Positions 45,848 to 54,785 of a DNA stretch of 64,000 nt are shown in pieces. The stretch is taken from the NCBI GenBank assembly GCA_963663135.2, contig CAXXRM010000002.1:310001-374000 (forward strand). Direction: 5' to 3'. Under the pieces are notes generated by a model. The model searched no databases. It saw only the letters and a program-made list of their open reading frames with translations, and had not been told where the DNA came from. The stretch is from Io17-Chloro-G2 sp963663135. Lineage in GTDB: Bacteria; Chloroflexota; Dehalococcoidia; Lucifugimonadales; UBA3495. Within the stretch, counting starts at the first letter, position 1; every line of letters begins with the position of its first letter. The position numbers and the translations under genes were made by a program.

Positions 45848-47746
45848 TTAATTACAGCCTTTTTCGTCGGGGCACTCGGCGTCGGGGTCCCACCATATTT
45901 GGTCCCAAGAGTGGACCAACTGGATGGAAGTCGGGACGTGGTACCCCTGGATGCGGTAGTCCATCAGTCCGCCCTGGTCAAACCGCATCAGGGGGACCAC
46001 ATGGCTTTCGCCTTTATGAAGAATTTCCACAATTTCGCGGAACATCTCCAGGCGCTTTTCGGCGTCTATCTCTCCGGCCTGGGCCTCCAGCAACTCGTCC
46101 ACCCTGGGATCGGACCAGTTGTCCGGATTCTTCAAGATGTTTTGCAGGAAATGCTGGTTAATATTGTCCGCCGCGTCGGGAATGATAGTGGCCGCAGTGT
46201 TCATGGTCATCTCATGGAAGGACTCTCCCAACCGCTGCATGTTGGCCGCCGTATCCACCGAGTCAATCACTACATCGATCCCGACGTTCTTCCGCAACTG
46301 CTCGTTGAAAATCTGCGTCTGATTCAAGGAGAGGGGCGCTTGCCCGATATTTAAGGTGACCTGAACTCCATCAGGGTATCCGGCATCCGCCAGCAACCGC
46401 TTAGCTTCGGCATAGTCCTCGGCTCTGTCTGCCGATGGTCCGTATCCGGGGCGTTGCGCCAACTCCTCCATGGGTTCCACACTTTGGCCGCCAATTGACC
46501 CTACGCCATAAAAATTGGCCCGGCCGAAGCATTTGCCGTAGTCGTTCTGGCAGTAGAGGATCTGTTTAGCCTCTTCGCGGTCAATTCCCAAGTACAGGGC
46601 CCGCCTGACCCGGGGATCATCAAAGGGAGGCTTGTTAGTGTGCAAAATGAAAACTGCGCCGGAGCCATTGGTTAGGGTTAGGGCCCGCACTCGGCCATTG
46701 GTGTCCTCTTGTACCTGGAACACGTCCTCGGGACGGTAGCTGGAACTAAGGGGGCCCTCGGTCATGTACACCTGGCCGACCGACAACGAGCTATACATTC
46801 GCGGTAGGTTTCGGCCGACAATGTTGAAATTCAAGCCATCCATGAAGGGGCGGCCGGCGGCGAAATAATTCGGGTTTCTTTCATATTCGAAGACTACGTT
46901 GGGCTCAAATTTCTTGAGTATCCAGGGTCCGGAACCTATAAGCCCGAAAGCTCGGTTTGCTTCATCCTGGCTCAAAGATTCGGCGTTGTGCCTGGCGTAC
47001 ATCTTCATGTAGTCGGTGGACATGTTGGGCAGGAAGATGGCCGCCGGAAACTTGAGGGGCATTCTAACGGTTTTATCGTCGATAGCCTCGGCGGTGCCGG
47101 GCTCGTAGAAATTGCTTAGCACTCGGGTCCTGGAACGGGTAGCGTCGGGGTCCGTAATCCGGTCCAGGGAAAATACAATGTCGTCGGCAGTCACCGGCTG
47201 ACCATCGCTCCACGTTGCGTCATGTAGATAGAAAGTGTATTCGTCTCCGGTGGCATTTATATCCCAGCCACGGGCCAAGTCGCCTACGATCTGACTCGTG
47301 TCCACTGGATTGAAACGGGTTAACTGGCTGAACTGGGGAGCGGTGGGCACCAGCGCCGAGAACAGGTTGCCGGCAAAGTGGGCGTCCCAAGCTCCGGGGT
47401 TGCTCCTGGCCCCGATTTCCAGCACCGTGTTGGACTGCTTCCCTCCCCTGACCCAGGAGGGCTTGATGGGAAAGTTGAAGCTCTGGCCCTTGGTTACTAC
47501 AAGGGGGATCGAAGTAGCAGTGGGTTTGGGAGTGGCAACTACTAACTTCACTGCCTCTTGGGTTACCTCTACAGGGACCACCTTGGTAACTTCGGTTTCG
47601 GTGACAACTTCGACCTGTTTGGTTACCTCTCTTACAATGGTCTCCGGTTCGGCGGTGGTGGAACCGCAAGCGAGGGCGAACACTACGGCCAACACCAGCG
47701 GCAAAGTCACCAGGATTCTTGATGTTCGGAACCAAGGTTGCAGCAC
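45848..47746 (-). CDS. Family 5 ABC substrate-binding lipoprotein, paralogue 4
   Basis: The first gene of the three-gene unit. Start GTG 47746 (VLQPWFRTSRILVTLPLVLA) has GAGGAGG upstream; 42 codons further up are open but are leader. Lipobox LACGS, then the usual stalk and lobes. It resembles paralogue 1 more than 2 and 3 in several places (WSDGQPVTADDIVFSLDRIT, KQILYCQNDYGKCFGR) and ends CPDEKGCN. The promoter and leader duplicated in front of paralogue 1 are also present here, suggesting this was the ancestral gene or its nearest copy. Confidence 0.9.
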   Translation of the reverse strand: MLQPWFRTSRILVTLPLVLAVVFALACGSTTAEPETIVREVTKQVEVVTETEVTKVVPVEVTQEAVKLVVATPKPTATSIPLVVTKGQSFNFPIKPSWVRGGKQSNTVLEIGARSNPGAWDAHFAGNLFSALVPTAPQFSQLTRFNPVDTSQIVGDLARGWDINATGDEYTFYLHDATWSDGQPVTADDIVFSLDRITDPDATRSRTRVLSNFYEPGTAEAIDDKTVRMPLKFPAAIFLPNMSTDYMKMYARHNAESLSQDEANRAFGLIGSGPWILKKFEPNVVFEYERNPNYFAAGRPFMDGLNFNIVGRNLPRMYSSLSVGQVYMTEGPLSSSYRPEDVFQVQEDTNGRVRALTLTNGSGAVFILHTNKPPFDDPRVRRALYLGIDREEAKQILYCQNDYGKCFGRANFYGVGSIGGQSVEPMEELAQRPGYGPSADRAEDYAEAKRLLADAGYPDGVQVTLNIGQAPLSLNQTQIFNEQLRKNVGIDVVIDSVDTAANMQRLGESFHEMTMNTAATIIPDAADNINQHFLQNILKNPDNWSDPRVDELLEAQAGEIDAEKRLEMFREIVEILHKGESHVVPLMRFDQGGLMDYRIQGYHVPTSIQLVHSWDQIWWDPDAECPDEKGCN

Positions 47747-47820
47747 GATTATTCCTCCTCTGTATGCAAATGACACCAGTGATTGGAGGTTGGAAACCAC
47801 GATTCCCCTGGAAATAATGG

Positions 47821-47873
47821 ATGGCCTGAGACGCTGCCGGTGTGTTAATCGAGCTTGAAACCAGGCACCCACC
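47821..47873 (-). promoter_or_regulatory. Conserved leader RNA element, copy 4
   Basis: The counterpart of 41640-41690 and also about 75 bases before the start codon. GCCTG (47824-47828) can pair with CAGGC (47862-47866), closing a loop of conserved sequence. Confidence 0.5.
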
Positions 47874-47923
47874 AGTTGGAAATAAATAGTATCCGAAAGG
47901 CGAAACCGCAGGTTGGCCGCAAC

Positions 47924-47951
47924 GGTATAACGTTGGCAATACCTATGTCAA
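47924..47951 (-). promoter_or_regulatory. Sigma70-type promoter of binding-protein unit 4-3-2
   Basis: Minus strand TTGACA (47946-47951), 16-bp spacer, TATACC (47924-47929), about 178 bases before the GTG start. The layout is the same as for paralogue 1. The rest of 47952-48051 is spacer to the accB gene. Confidence 0.7.
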
Positions 47952-48051
47952 CATACTGGAACGAGTTGACGCCCATTATGACGGAAATCGTAGGACGGTG
48001 CTGGTGGTCCGGCGGAGATTCGCCTGGACACTTCGGGAAGATGATGGAGGC

Positions 48052-48495
48052 TTATTCCAGCTCCATCAGCAGATCATTGGCGCTGACCGAATCCATCGGT
48101 TGAACGTGGATCGCCTTGACCACGCCATCCCGGGCGGCTCGGATGCTTTGCTCCATCTTCATGGCTTCCAGTACACACAGTTCGTCGCCGGCGGAGACGC
48201 TGTCTCCGGGTCGGACCATGATAGATATGACGCGGCCGGGCATTGGGGAGATGATAGCGCCTTCGGGAAAACCGGCGGCGGGTCCCCTTGGGCTGGGTGG
48301 GGGAAGGGGCCTTGGGGCGGTCCGAGCACGTCGTGGGGTGGGGTGACGCGGGGGCAGGTCGACCTCTACCGGTTCGATCTCTATCTGGAAGGTCTCGCCG
48401 TCGACGGTGACTTCGACGGGAGATGCGGTCAGGTCGCCGACTTCAACGGTATACCATTGTCCGCTGACCTGAATTCTGAAGACGGCTATCGCCAG
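48052..48495 (-). CDS. accB: Biotin carboxyl carrier protein
   Basis: The N-terminal part reads FRIQVSGQWYTVEVGDLTAS then PVEVTVDGETFQIEIEPVEV, followed by a Pro/Arg-rich linker and the biotinyl domain (ISPMPGRVISIMVRPGDSVS, AGDELCVLEAMKME, VSANDLLMELE). The Lys of EAMKM is biotinylated and carries CO2 from AccC to a carboxyltransferase. No ATG or GTG lies near the domain start. CTG 48495, overlapping the end of accC and preceded by GGGAGG, is my best guess. The first ATG within the frame (48243) would keep only the biotinyl domain. A frameshift at the junction, or translational coupling, is possible. Confidence 0.75.
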   Translation of the reverse strand: MAIAVFRIQVSGQWYTVEVGDLTASPVEVTVDGETFQIEIEPVEVDLPPRHPTPRRARTAPRPLPPPSPRGPAAGFPEGAIISPMPGRVISIMVRPGDSVSAGDELCVLEAMKMEQSIRAARDGVVKAIHVQPMDSVSANDLLMELE

Positions 48496-50060
48496 CCTCC
48501 CTTGGTGATGGACCGGGCATGGAATTGATCAAGGCGGCCGGCGGCGCGCCAGGCGTTGGTCGACTTCACGGCGTTGCGTGGGGCTGACGCTCCGTTTGCC
48601 GCCAACGCCATTGCAATGGCCGCTCCCAGGGCGGCCGCTTTTTCCCGGTTGCCGTCGTGGTGTTTTTCGGGGGACATGCGGTCCTTGCCAGCGTTAGTTT
48701 TGCCGTGTTGGGAGGGTTGGAAGCGGTCTTGGAGCCATTGGGGTAGGGAGCCGGTGTGATGGGTCCCGCACTGGAATTGTTTCTGGACCACAATCTCCCG
48801 CAATAGGGGAATGTTGGTCTCTACTCCTCCCACCTGGAATTCCAACAGGGCCCTGATGATGCCTTGTAACGCCTGGGCGCGGTCCTCACCCCAGCTCATT
48901 ACTTTGGCGAGCAGCGGCTCATAGTGTAGCGTAACCTCATAGCGGCTGCAAAGAGCGCTGTCCACTCTTACGGAGTCTCCGGTAGGGAGGTGAAAATCGG
49001 TGATGGTCCCCAGGCTAGGCATGAAAGTTTCGGGGTCTTCGGGATAGATCCGCGCTTCGATGGCATGGCCCCTGGGAACCACGTCAGCCTGCGAGATTGG
49101 CAGGGGCTGCCCCAGGGCGGCGCGAATCTGCAACTCCACCAGGTCCACGCCGGTGATCATCTCGGTCACACCGTGCTCCACCTGCAGCCGGGTGTTCATC
49201 TCCAGGAAGTAAATTTCCTCGTCCTGGGAAACCAGGAATTCAACGGTGCCCGCGTTGGTGTATCCGATTTGGCGTCCCAGCTTCAGGGCCAACTTGTGCA
49301 GTTTGTTTCGTAGTTTGGGCGTCAGCTTGGTGGCGGGGGTTTCTTCGATCAGCTTCTGGTTGCGTCTCTGTATGGAGCAGTCGCGTTCGTAGAGGTGGAC
49401 CAGGTTGCCGTGCTGGTCGCCAATCAGTTGCACTTCAATATGGGAAGCGTTGCTCAGATAACGTTCAAAGAATATCCGGGGGCTGCCAAAGGCGTGTTCC
49501 GCCACTTGCCGGGTGCGTTCGATTAAGGGAAGCAGCTCATCCATGGAGTGGATCACGTGGATGCCTATCCCGCCGCCGCCTTCCGCTGCCTTGACCATCA
49601 ACGGAAACCCAAGCTGCAAGGCGTACGACCGGGCCCGGTCGTCGGCGATTGCCTGGCGCGTTCCCGGCAGCACCGGCAGGCCGGCCTTGTTGGCCAGTTT
49701 TCGGGCGCGGAGCTTGTCGCCCATTTTTGCCATGATTTCCGGCGTGGGTCCGATGAACCGGATGCCTTCTTGCTGACACCGAAGGGAGAACGCCGGATTT
49801 TCCGAAAGGAAACCGTATCCGGGATGAATCGCGTCGGCGCCGCAGGATTTGGCGACCTGTAGGATGCGTTCAAGGTCGAGGTAGCTTTCCTGAGGGGGCG
49901 CTCCACCAACCGGGTAAGCCTCATCGGCCAGCCTAACGTGGAGAGCGTTTTCGTCAGCGGTGGAGTATATCGCGGCGGTGCAAATCTCTAGTTTTTGGCA
50001 GGTGCGTATGATGCGACAGGCGATTTCGCCGCGGTTTGCGATCAGAATCTTTTTAAACAC
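48486..50060 (-). CDS. accC: Biotin carboxylase
   Basis: The ATP-grasp enzyme that carboxylates biotin on AccB with bicarbonate. The BC N-domain is FKKILIANRGEIACRIIRTC. The glycine loop is KAAEGGGGIGIHV, where Arg-Gly-Met is usual. The active-site block is ERDCSIQRRNQKLIEETPAT, and NTRLQVEHGVTEMITGVDLV has Gly where Pro is standard. ARIYPEDPETFMPS follows. The core of about 450 residues is followed by a 75-residue tail (SPEKHHDGNREKAAALGAA, RAAGRLDQFHARSITKGG) typical of forms linked to a carrier. GTG start with AGGAAG upstream. The carboxyltransferase is not here, so the substrate (acetyl- or propionyl-CoA) is open. Confidence 0.93.
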   Translation of the reverse strand: MFKKILIANRGEIACRIIRTCQKLEICTAAIYSTADENALHVRLADEAYPVGGAPPQESYLDLERILQVAKSCGADAIHPGYGFLSENPAFSLRCQQEGIRFIGPTPEIMAKMGDKLRARKLANKAGLPVLPGTRQAIADDRARSYALQLGFPLMVKAAEGGGGIGIHVIHSMDELLPLIERTRQVAEHAFGSPRIFFERYLSNASHIEVQLIGDQHGNLVHLYERDCSIQRRNQKLIEETPATKLTPKLRNKLHKLALKLGRQIGYTNAGTVEFLVSQDEEIYFLEMNTRLQVEHGVTEMITGVDLVELQIRAALGQPLPISQADVVPRGHAIEARIYPEDPETFMPSLGTITDFHLPTGDSVRVDSALCSRYEVTLHYEPLLAKVMSWGEDRAQALQGIIRALLEFQVGGVETNIPLLREIVVQKQFQCGTHHTGSLPQWLQDRFQPSQHGKTNAGKDRMSPEKHHDGNREKAAALGAAIAMALAANGASAPRNAVKSTNAWRAAGRLDQFHARSITKGGWR

Positions 50061-50197
50061 GGATCGACTTCCTGTCCGGCATTAGCCCGTGTGATAGGGA
50101 CCGACTGGCGGGCACCGAAACTCGTGGTCCCGGCCTGTTGTGCAGTGGTTTGACCGGCGTTTTGGTTACACGCCGCATAGCTGTCGCATACCCGCAG

Positions 50198-50971
50198 TTA
50201 TGCTCCTACCCCTGAGTCCGCCCGCAGGCGCTCCAATAGGGAGGTTGACCGAATTTCCTTCTCCAACCAGTAGGACACGGCCGAGGCGAGGAGGGTTTTC
50301 AGCTCTTGGGACAGACTGGGATTCAGGCGCAGTCCGAGGGCTTCCGCCTGCCGGCCTCGGTGAAAAAGGCGGAGGACCTTCAATGCTCTAACCGATAGGG
50401 GCCGGATGCGGGCCTCGGCAGGGCTGCAGTCCAAGCAGAGGACTCCGCCGACGTTGGGACTGAACCGGTGCTTGTTTTCTTGCACAGGGTTGCGGCATTC
50501 GACGCAGTGGTAAAGCTCGGGCATCAGTCCGGAAGCCTGTAACAGGCGAAGCTCGAAATACCGCAGGGGAAGGTCCGAGTCGGGGTCTCTGGCGATGCTA
50601 TGCAGGGTGTCCAGAGCCAGTTGGTACAGGGCAGGGTTGGGTTGGGCCTCCGACCCGAAGCCGTCTACCAACTCGGCCAGATATAGACCCTTGGTTATGG
50701 CGTCCAGATGGTCCTTCAATGGGGGGAAGTTGGTCACCACCTGGGCCTGGGTTACGACGTCCAGGCTTCTGCCCCGGGCCAGAGAAAGGTTGACTTGGGT
50801 AAGGGGCTCCAGGTGTCCCACCAGCTTGCTGGAGTTCTTCCGGGCGCCCTTGCCCACGGCTTGCAGCTTGCCGTTTTCCCTGGTGAAAAAAGTGACAATA
50901 AGGTCGGCTTCACCCAGGGGCATTTTCCGCAGGGTCAAGGCCTCGGATCGGTATACGCGCGGAGGAGGCAT
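50198..50971 (-). CDS. recO: DNA repair protein RecO
   Basis: A RecF-pathway mediator that loads RecA and anneals SSB-coated strands. The N-terminal OB fold is YRSEALTLRKMPLGEADLIV then TFFTRENGKLQAVGKGARKN. A helical part follows, then a zinc finger (CVECRNPV...CLDC) at about residues 163-191. The 257-residue length is typical. It is the last gene of the ybeY-dnaX-ybaB-recR-recO run, 27 bp after recR. Confidence 0.93.
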   Translation of the reverse strand: MPPPRVYRSEALTLRKMPLGEADLIVTFFTRENGKLQAVGKGARKNSSKLVGHLEPLTQVNLSLARGRSLDVVTQAQVVTNFPPLKDHLDAITKGLYLAELVDGFGSEAQPNPALYQLALDTLHSIARDPDSDLPLRYFELRLLQASGLMPELYHCVECRNPVQENKHRFSPNVGGVLCLDCSPAEARIRPLSVRALKVLRLFHRGRQAEALGLRLNPSLSQELKTLLASAVSYWLEKEIRSTSLLERLRADSGVGA

Positions 50972-50998
50972 GGTGGGGCTCCCACCCGGATAGGGTCG

Positions 50999-51613
50999 TT
51001 ACAATTCCTGGCGTCCCTGAAACGCCCGCGTGAGGGTCAGTTCATCGGAATACTCTAAGGAGCCGCCCACCGGCAACCCCCGGGCCAAGTGAGTAACTTT
51101 CAACGCGCCGCGGTCCAGGTTGCGCCGAATGTACATCGCTGTAGCTTCCCCCTCAAGGGTGGGGTTGGTGGCGATAATCAACTCTTGTATGCGGCCTCCG
51201 GTCAACCGGGCCATCAGTTCCTTAATCTTAAGCTGGTCGGGTCCAATCCCGTTCAGGGGGGAAATGGCCCCGTGGAGTACGTGGTACCGGCCGCGGAAGC
51301 ACCGGGTTCGCTCCAGAGCCAATACGTCCAACGGGTCTTCCACCAGGCATATCACCCCGGCATCCCGCTGGGAGTCGGCGCAGATTGTGCAGGGGGAGGA
51401 GTCGGTGAGGTTTTGGCATTCCTGGCAAAAAACCACGTTCTGCTTCACGGTGGTTATTGCATTGGCCAAGGCGTAGGCGTCGGCCTCGGGCAGGCGAATG
51501 AGGTGGAAAGCGAGGCGCTGCGCGCTTTTGGGCCCTACTCCGGGCAGCTTGCTCAGCTCGGTGATAAGCTTGACCAGGGAAGGGGACGCGGATGGTATGG
51601 AGTTGGTAGACAT
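50999..51613 (-). CDS. recR: Recombination protein RecR
   Basis: The RecFOR partner that forms a DNA clamp. The HhH start is KLPGVGPKSAQRLAFHLIRL. The zinc finger is FCQECQNLTDSSPCTICADS. The Toprim domain contains VICLVEDPLDVLALERT and YHVLHGAISPLNGIGPDQL. The Walker-like C-terminal block is THLARGLPVGGSLEYSDELT. The length of 204 residues is standard. It starts four bases after the ybaB stop, so the two are translationally coupled. Confidence 0.95.
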   Translation of the reverse strand: MSTNSIPSASPSLVKLITELSKLPGVGPKSAQRLAFHLIRLPEADAYALANAITTVKQNVVFCQECQNLTDSSPCTICADSQRDAGVICLVEDPLDVLALERTRCFRGRYHVLHGAISPLNGIGPDQLKIKELMARLTGGRIQELIIATNPTLEGEATAMYIRRNLDRGALKVTHLARGLPVGGSLEYSDELTLTRAFQGRQEL

Positions 51614-51617
51614 ATTC

Positions 51618-51977
51618 TCAGGTGAGCCCGGGAATGTTCAGCCCTCCGGTGATGCCCCCCATTTTCTCCGCCGCCATCTCTTGGGATTTGCTGATGGCGT
51701 CGTTAAAAGCCGCAACAACCAAGTCCTGCAAAAGCTCAACGTCATCTACCACTTCCGGGTCGATGAACACCGACTCTACCGTTTGCTTGCCCGTCATGAC
51801 GACTTTGACCACGCCGCCGCCGGCCGAGCCCTCTGAGGTCAGGGTTTCCAGTTCCGCCTGGAGTTCCTGAATTTTTTGAAGTTGGGCTTGCAGCTGTTGA
51901 GCCTGGCCAGCCGGTGCGCCTCCAGCGGCGTTTGATCCACCGGCCCGCATTTGTCGTCGCCTGAATTGGCGGTTCAT
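51618..51977 (-). CDS. ybaB: YbaB/EbfC nucleoid-associated protein
   Basis: A 119-residue DNA-binding dimer with the classical pattern LQAQLQKIQELQAELETLTS, EGSAGGGVVKVVMTGKQTVE, SVFIDPEVVDDVELLQDLVV and AAFNDAISKSQE. The N-terminus (NRQFRRRQMRAGGSNAAGG) is longer and more basic than usual. Its start codon overlaps the dnaX stop by four bases. The genomic order dnaX-ybaB-recR is widely conserved. Confidence 0.93.
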   Translation of the reverse strand: MNRQFRRRQMRAGGSNAAGGAPAGQAQQLQAQLQKIQELQAELETLTSEGSAGGGVVKVVMTGKQTVESVFIDPEVVDDVELLQDLVVAAFNDAISKSQEMAAEKMGGITGGLNIPGLT

Positions 51978-53758
51978 TCCGATGTCTCCTCCAGGATGCG
52001 CGCTCCCATTCCCAATGCGGCGCGCACCAGTGGGCTGGTTTGGGAGGTCTTGAGGTTATCGCCCCCATTGCCGTCGCTGCCGGCCAAGACTAGCTTGAAA
52101 TCGTACGGCGCGCCGAAATGTTTGGCTAAGATGTCGGCCACAGTCTTCTTCCCCACAGGATCGCCAACCTCTTCTTGCATTCGCTCCAAGTGGGCTCGGT
52201 GGGAAAAAGGCAGCACCAGAGTATCGCCGTCCAGGTAGACCCCCGCGGTTTTGCAGTCTCGGAACAATGCGCCGAGGATGTATTTCTTCCCCTTGTGACG
52301 GTCCAACTCTTTAACCGCGGCCAACCATTGCAACTCTAGCCCATCTCCCGGCGGCGCGTCCACCGGTGAACCGACCGGGACGGCGGGCGTTTCTTCCAAG
52401 GTGTTGGGCGGCAGGGTGTTGGCCGGACTGCCCACCGGGGATTGAGCCGCCGGGGATTGAGCCACCGGGGATTGAGCCACCGGGGATTGAGCCACCGGGG
52501 ATTGAGCCACCGGGCTTGCCGGGGCGGCCGGTTGAGATGGCGGTTGAGATACCGGAGTCGGCTGAGCGTTGTCAGGTCTGGAGGGGGCCGGCCGCGTCTG
52601 GGTCCTCGGCGGCGGCGCCGTCCTGGTTGGACCGGCCGGAGCGGCTGCAGCCGGTTGGCGCGCCGGAGCGGAGGCCGGAGCGGCTTGGTCGTCGCAAATC
52701 TCCACCACCGCCATTTCCAGGGGCAGGGTGGAAGGGGCGTCATAGCGCATGTTGACGTCGCCCCAAAGCTTTAGCGCCTTCATGATCCGCCATGGAGGCA
52801 GACGCCCAACCAGGTCCTGCAATTGTGCGGTCACGTGGTCGGGGAGCTCAACCATGGAGGGATTTCCCCACTGGAGCAGCATGGCCGACCTCAGCAACCC
52901 CAGGGTTTGGCGATGCAACTGGCGCAGGTCGGCGCCGTCCCAAGCGGCCTGGTTCACCACGTCCAGCCCGCCGTTGGTGTTGCCCATGAGCAGAAACGTG
53001 GCCAATTCCAGCCACCTTTCGCTGTTGCCCAACCCCAACAGTTCTTCCACCTGGGCGAGGGTGACACCGCCGTCGTAGGACACCACCAGCTGTTCCAGCA
53101 GGTTTTCGGCGTCGCGCAGGCTCCCGTCGGCGTAGCGGGCCACCAAGCGGAGGGCTTCGGAATCAACAACAGCGCCTTCTGCCCGGCTGATTTCGTCCAA
53201 CCGCTGGAAGATTGCGTTCGACGGAATGCGCCGGAAGTCGAACCTCTGGCACCGGGACACGATGGTGGGCAAAATCCGGTGGGCCTCAGTTGTGCAGAGA
53301 ATGAACATCACGTGGGCGGGGGGTTCTTCCAGGGTCTTCAAGAAAGCGTTTGAAGCCTGGTCGGTGAGCATGTGGGCTTCGTCGATAATGTAGACCTTGC
53401 GCCGTCCCTGCACGGGCGAAAAGTTGACCTTCTCCCGTATGTCGCGTATTTCGTCGATCCCCCGGTTGCTGGCGGCGTCCATTTCGATGATGTCCATGAA
53501 CTGGCCGTCGTTGATCGACGTGCACACCGAACAGGCGTTGCAGGGGTCGCCTTCCTGCAGGTCGAGGCAATTTACCGCCTTGGCCATTATTCGAGCGGTG
53601 GTGGTCTTGCCGGTGCCCCTGGGACCGCAAAACAGGTAGGAGTGAGAAACCCGGCCCAGATTGGCGGAGTGCCGCAGGGTGGTAGCAACGTGCTCCTGCC
53701 CCGACAGTTGCTCGAAGTTCAAGGGGCGCCATTTGCGGTAATAAACTTGAGAGGTCAT
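51974..53758 (-). CDS. dnaX: DNA polymerase III subunit tau/gamma
   Basis: The clamp-loader ATPase. Walker A is GPRGTGKTT at residues 45-53. The zinc module is CLDLQEGDPCNACSVC. IIDEAHML is Walker B, and EEPPAHVMFILCTTEAHRIL then PTIVSRCQRFDF contain the sensor and arginine-finger regions. Residues up to about 365 are the ATPase and collar. They are followed by a Pro/Ala/Gln-rich linker with five SPVAQ-type units, then a C-terminal domain (LQWLAAVKELDRHKGKKYIL) for polymerase or helicase contact. Whether a short gamma form is made is not visible. It overlaps ybeY and ybaB by four bases each. Confidence 0.95.
   Translation of the reverse strand: MTSQVYYRKWRPLNFEQLSGQEHVATTLRHSANLGRVSHSYLFCGPRGTGKTTTARIMAKAVNCLDLQEGDPCNACSVCTSINDGQFMDIIEMDAASNRGIDEIRDIREKVNFSPVQGRRKVYIIDEAHMLTDQASNAFLKTLEEPPAHVMFILCTTEAHRILPTIVSRCQRFDFRRIPSNAIFQRLDEISRAEGAVVDSEALRLVARYADGSLRDAENLLEQLVVSYDGGVTLAQVEELLGLGNSERWLELATFLLMGNTNGGLDVVNQAAWDGADLRQLHRQTLGLLRSAMLLQWGNPSMVELPDHVTAQLQDLVGRLPPWRIMKALKLWGDVNMRYDAPSTLPLEMAVVEICDDQAAPASAPARQPAAAAPAGPTRTAPPPRTQTRPAPSRPDNAQPTPVSQPPSQPAAPASPVAQSPVAQSPVAQSPVAQSPAAQSPVGSPANTLPPNTLEETPAVPVGSPVDAPPGDGLELQWLAAVKELDRHKGKKYILGALFRDCKTAGVYLDGDTLVLPFSHRAHLERMQEEVGDPVGKKTVADILAKHFGAPYDFKLVLAGSDGNGGDNLKTSQTSPLVRAALGMGARILEETSE
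52440..52514. repeat. Minisatellite, five 15-bp units in dnaX
   Basis: Five head-to-tail copies of gattgagccaccggg (the first has a g for a). They encode the repeated residues SPVAQ (once SPAAQ) in the tau linker. Near-identity of units suggests recent slippage. Confidence 0.85.
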
Positions 53759-54333
53759 AAAGGGCGTATTCCGGAATTGCCAAGTTGGGGGACCGCGGCC
53801 AACGCCGCACGCTCTTTCTGCTGCATCTCCTCGGTCTCTGCCGGCTCACCGTGGTCGTGCCCTACCAGGTGAAGAACGCCATGGACCAGCAACAGGGCCA
53901 ACTCCCGGTCAACGGCCTCAGGGTCCGACGGTCGTTGTTCCAAGGCTTGGCGACGGGTCTGGGGAAAGGAAATAACCACTTCGCCCAGCGGGGGGAGCTC
54001 GTCGGGAGGAAGCGGGAACTCAAAACCGCCGCCCGGGTCGGTCACGGTTGCACACCCATCCGGGGGACGCGGGTTTTCCCCCTCCCAGTGGCCGGAGTGT
54101 TCCGCTGAGAAGGAAAGCACGTCGGTCACCTCATCCACTCCCCGGTAGTCCCGGTTTAGCTGCCGCACAGTCTCGTCGCCGGTCACCAATACCGATACCT
54201 GGGCTGGCCGGTCCGCAGGCACTGCCTGGGTCAGAGCGCTAGCAATTACTTCACGTATCCAGGCTGGCGAAAGCTCCCCATCGAAGGGCTCTTCAATAGT
54301 AACGTGGATGTCTCTGTGGGGTCTGGAACTCAA
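53755..54333 (-). CDS. ybeY: Endoribonuclease YbeY
   Basis: A zinc metalloendoribonuclease for 16S rRNA maturation and ribosome quality control. The zinc motif is HGVLHLVGHDHGEP (H-x3-H-x5-H), preceded by LNRDYRGVDEVTDVLSFSAE and LGEVVISFPQTRRQA. The start is uncertain. TTG 54333 (AGGAAACGCA upstream) gives a normal 192-residue protein, while the frame is open to 54387. An insertion around GHWEGENPRPPDGCATVTDP makes the middle longer than usual. The stop overlaps dnaX by four bases. Confidence 0.9.
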   Translation of the reverse strand: MSSRPHRDIHVTIEEPFDGELSPAWIREVIASALTQAVPADRPAQVSVLVTGDETVRQLNRDYRGVDEVTDVLSFSAEHSGHWEGENPRPPDGCATVTDPGGGFEFPLPPDELPPLGEVVISFPQTRRQALEQRPSDPEAVDRELALLLVHGVLHLVGHDHGEPAETEEMQQKERAALAAVPQLGNSGIRPL

Positions 54334-54533
54334 TGCGTTTCCTGGTAGTGAGAAGGGGCTGGGACTCTCCCCACAGGCACAAACCACTCGTCATAGGCTT
54401 AGCCTAATCATAGCACGCAGGCACGTTCCATTCCAAGGCTCGGACTTCAGGGGTTGGCATGCGGGGCACCGGACAAGATCTAGCCCGGACTTGTCAATGA
54501 TGTGCCGCGGAAATTCTCAACCTACCCATAACA

Positions 54534-54785
54534 TCAACCGTCCAGGCGGTCCAGGGCTTCTTGCGGCGTGAGGACTTCCAAGCTGTACGTGGCTCGAATT
54601 CCCGAGGACTCCAGGTCATCTATCAATGGTCCGTCAGTCGTGACAAGGATCGCCCTGGTTTCTACTGCCAGCCTCACGGTAACGGCAGGTCGTCCTGGCT
54701 TCCCTGGGGAATTGAGCCCCTTCTTGGAACGGCGGAGCACCGGACCTGTAGAACCCGTCAAATTTGCCAGCCGTCTGAACTGCAC
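54534..54785 (-). pseudogene. Possible PIN-domain C-terminal remnant
   Basis: The last 45 residues (AVETRAILVTTDGPLIDDLE, then VLTPQEALDRL) resemble the final strand-helix part of PIN ribonucleases, where an acidic residue follows ILVTxD. The front half (basic, FRRLANLTGSTGPV...) does not continue the fold and no N-terminal Asp strand was found. It is probably a truncated toxin or NYN-like gene. The 54388-54533 stretch next to it shows nothing. Confidence 0.3.

Noticed and set aside
52440..52514. CRISPR-like array
   Set aside because: The units are contiguous 15-mers without spacers and are translated in frame in dnaX.
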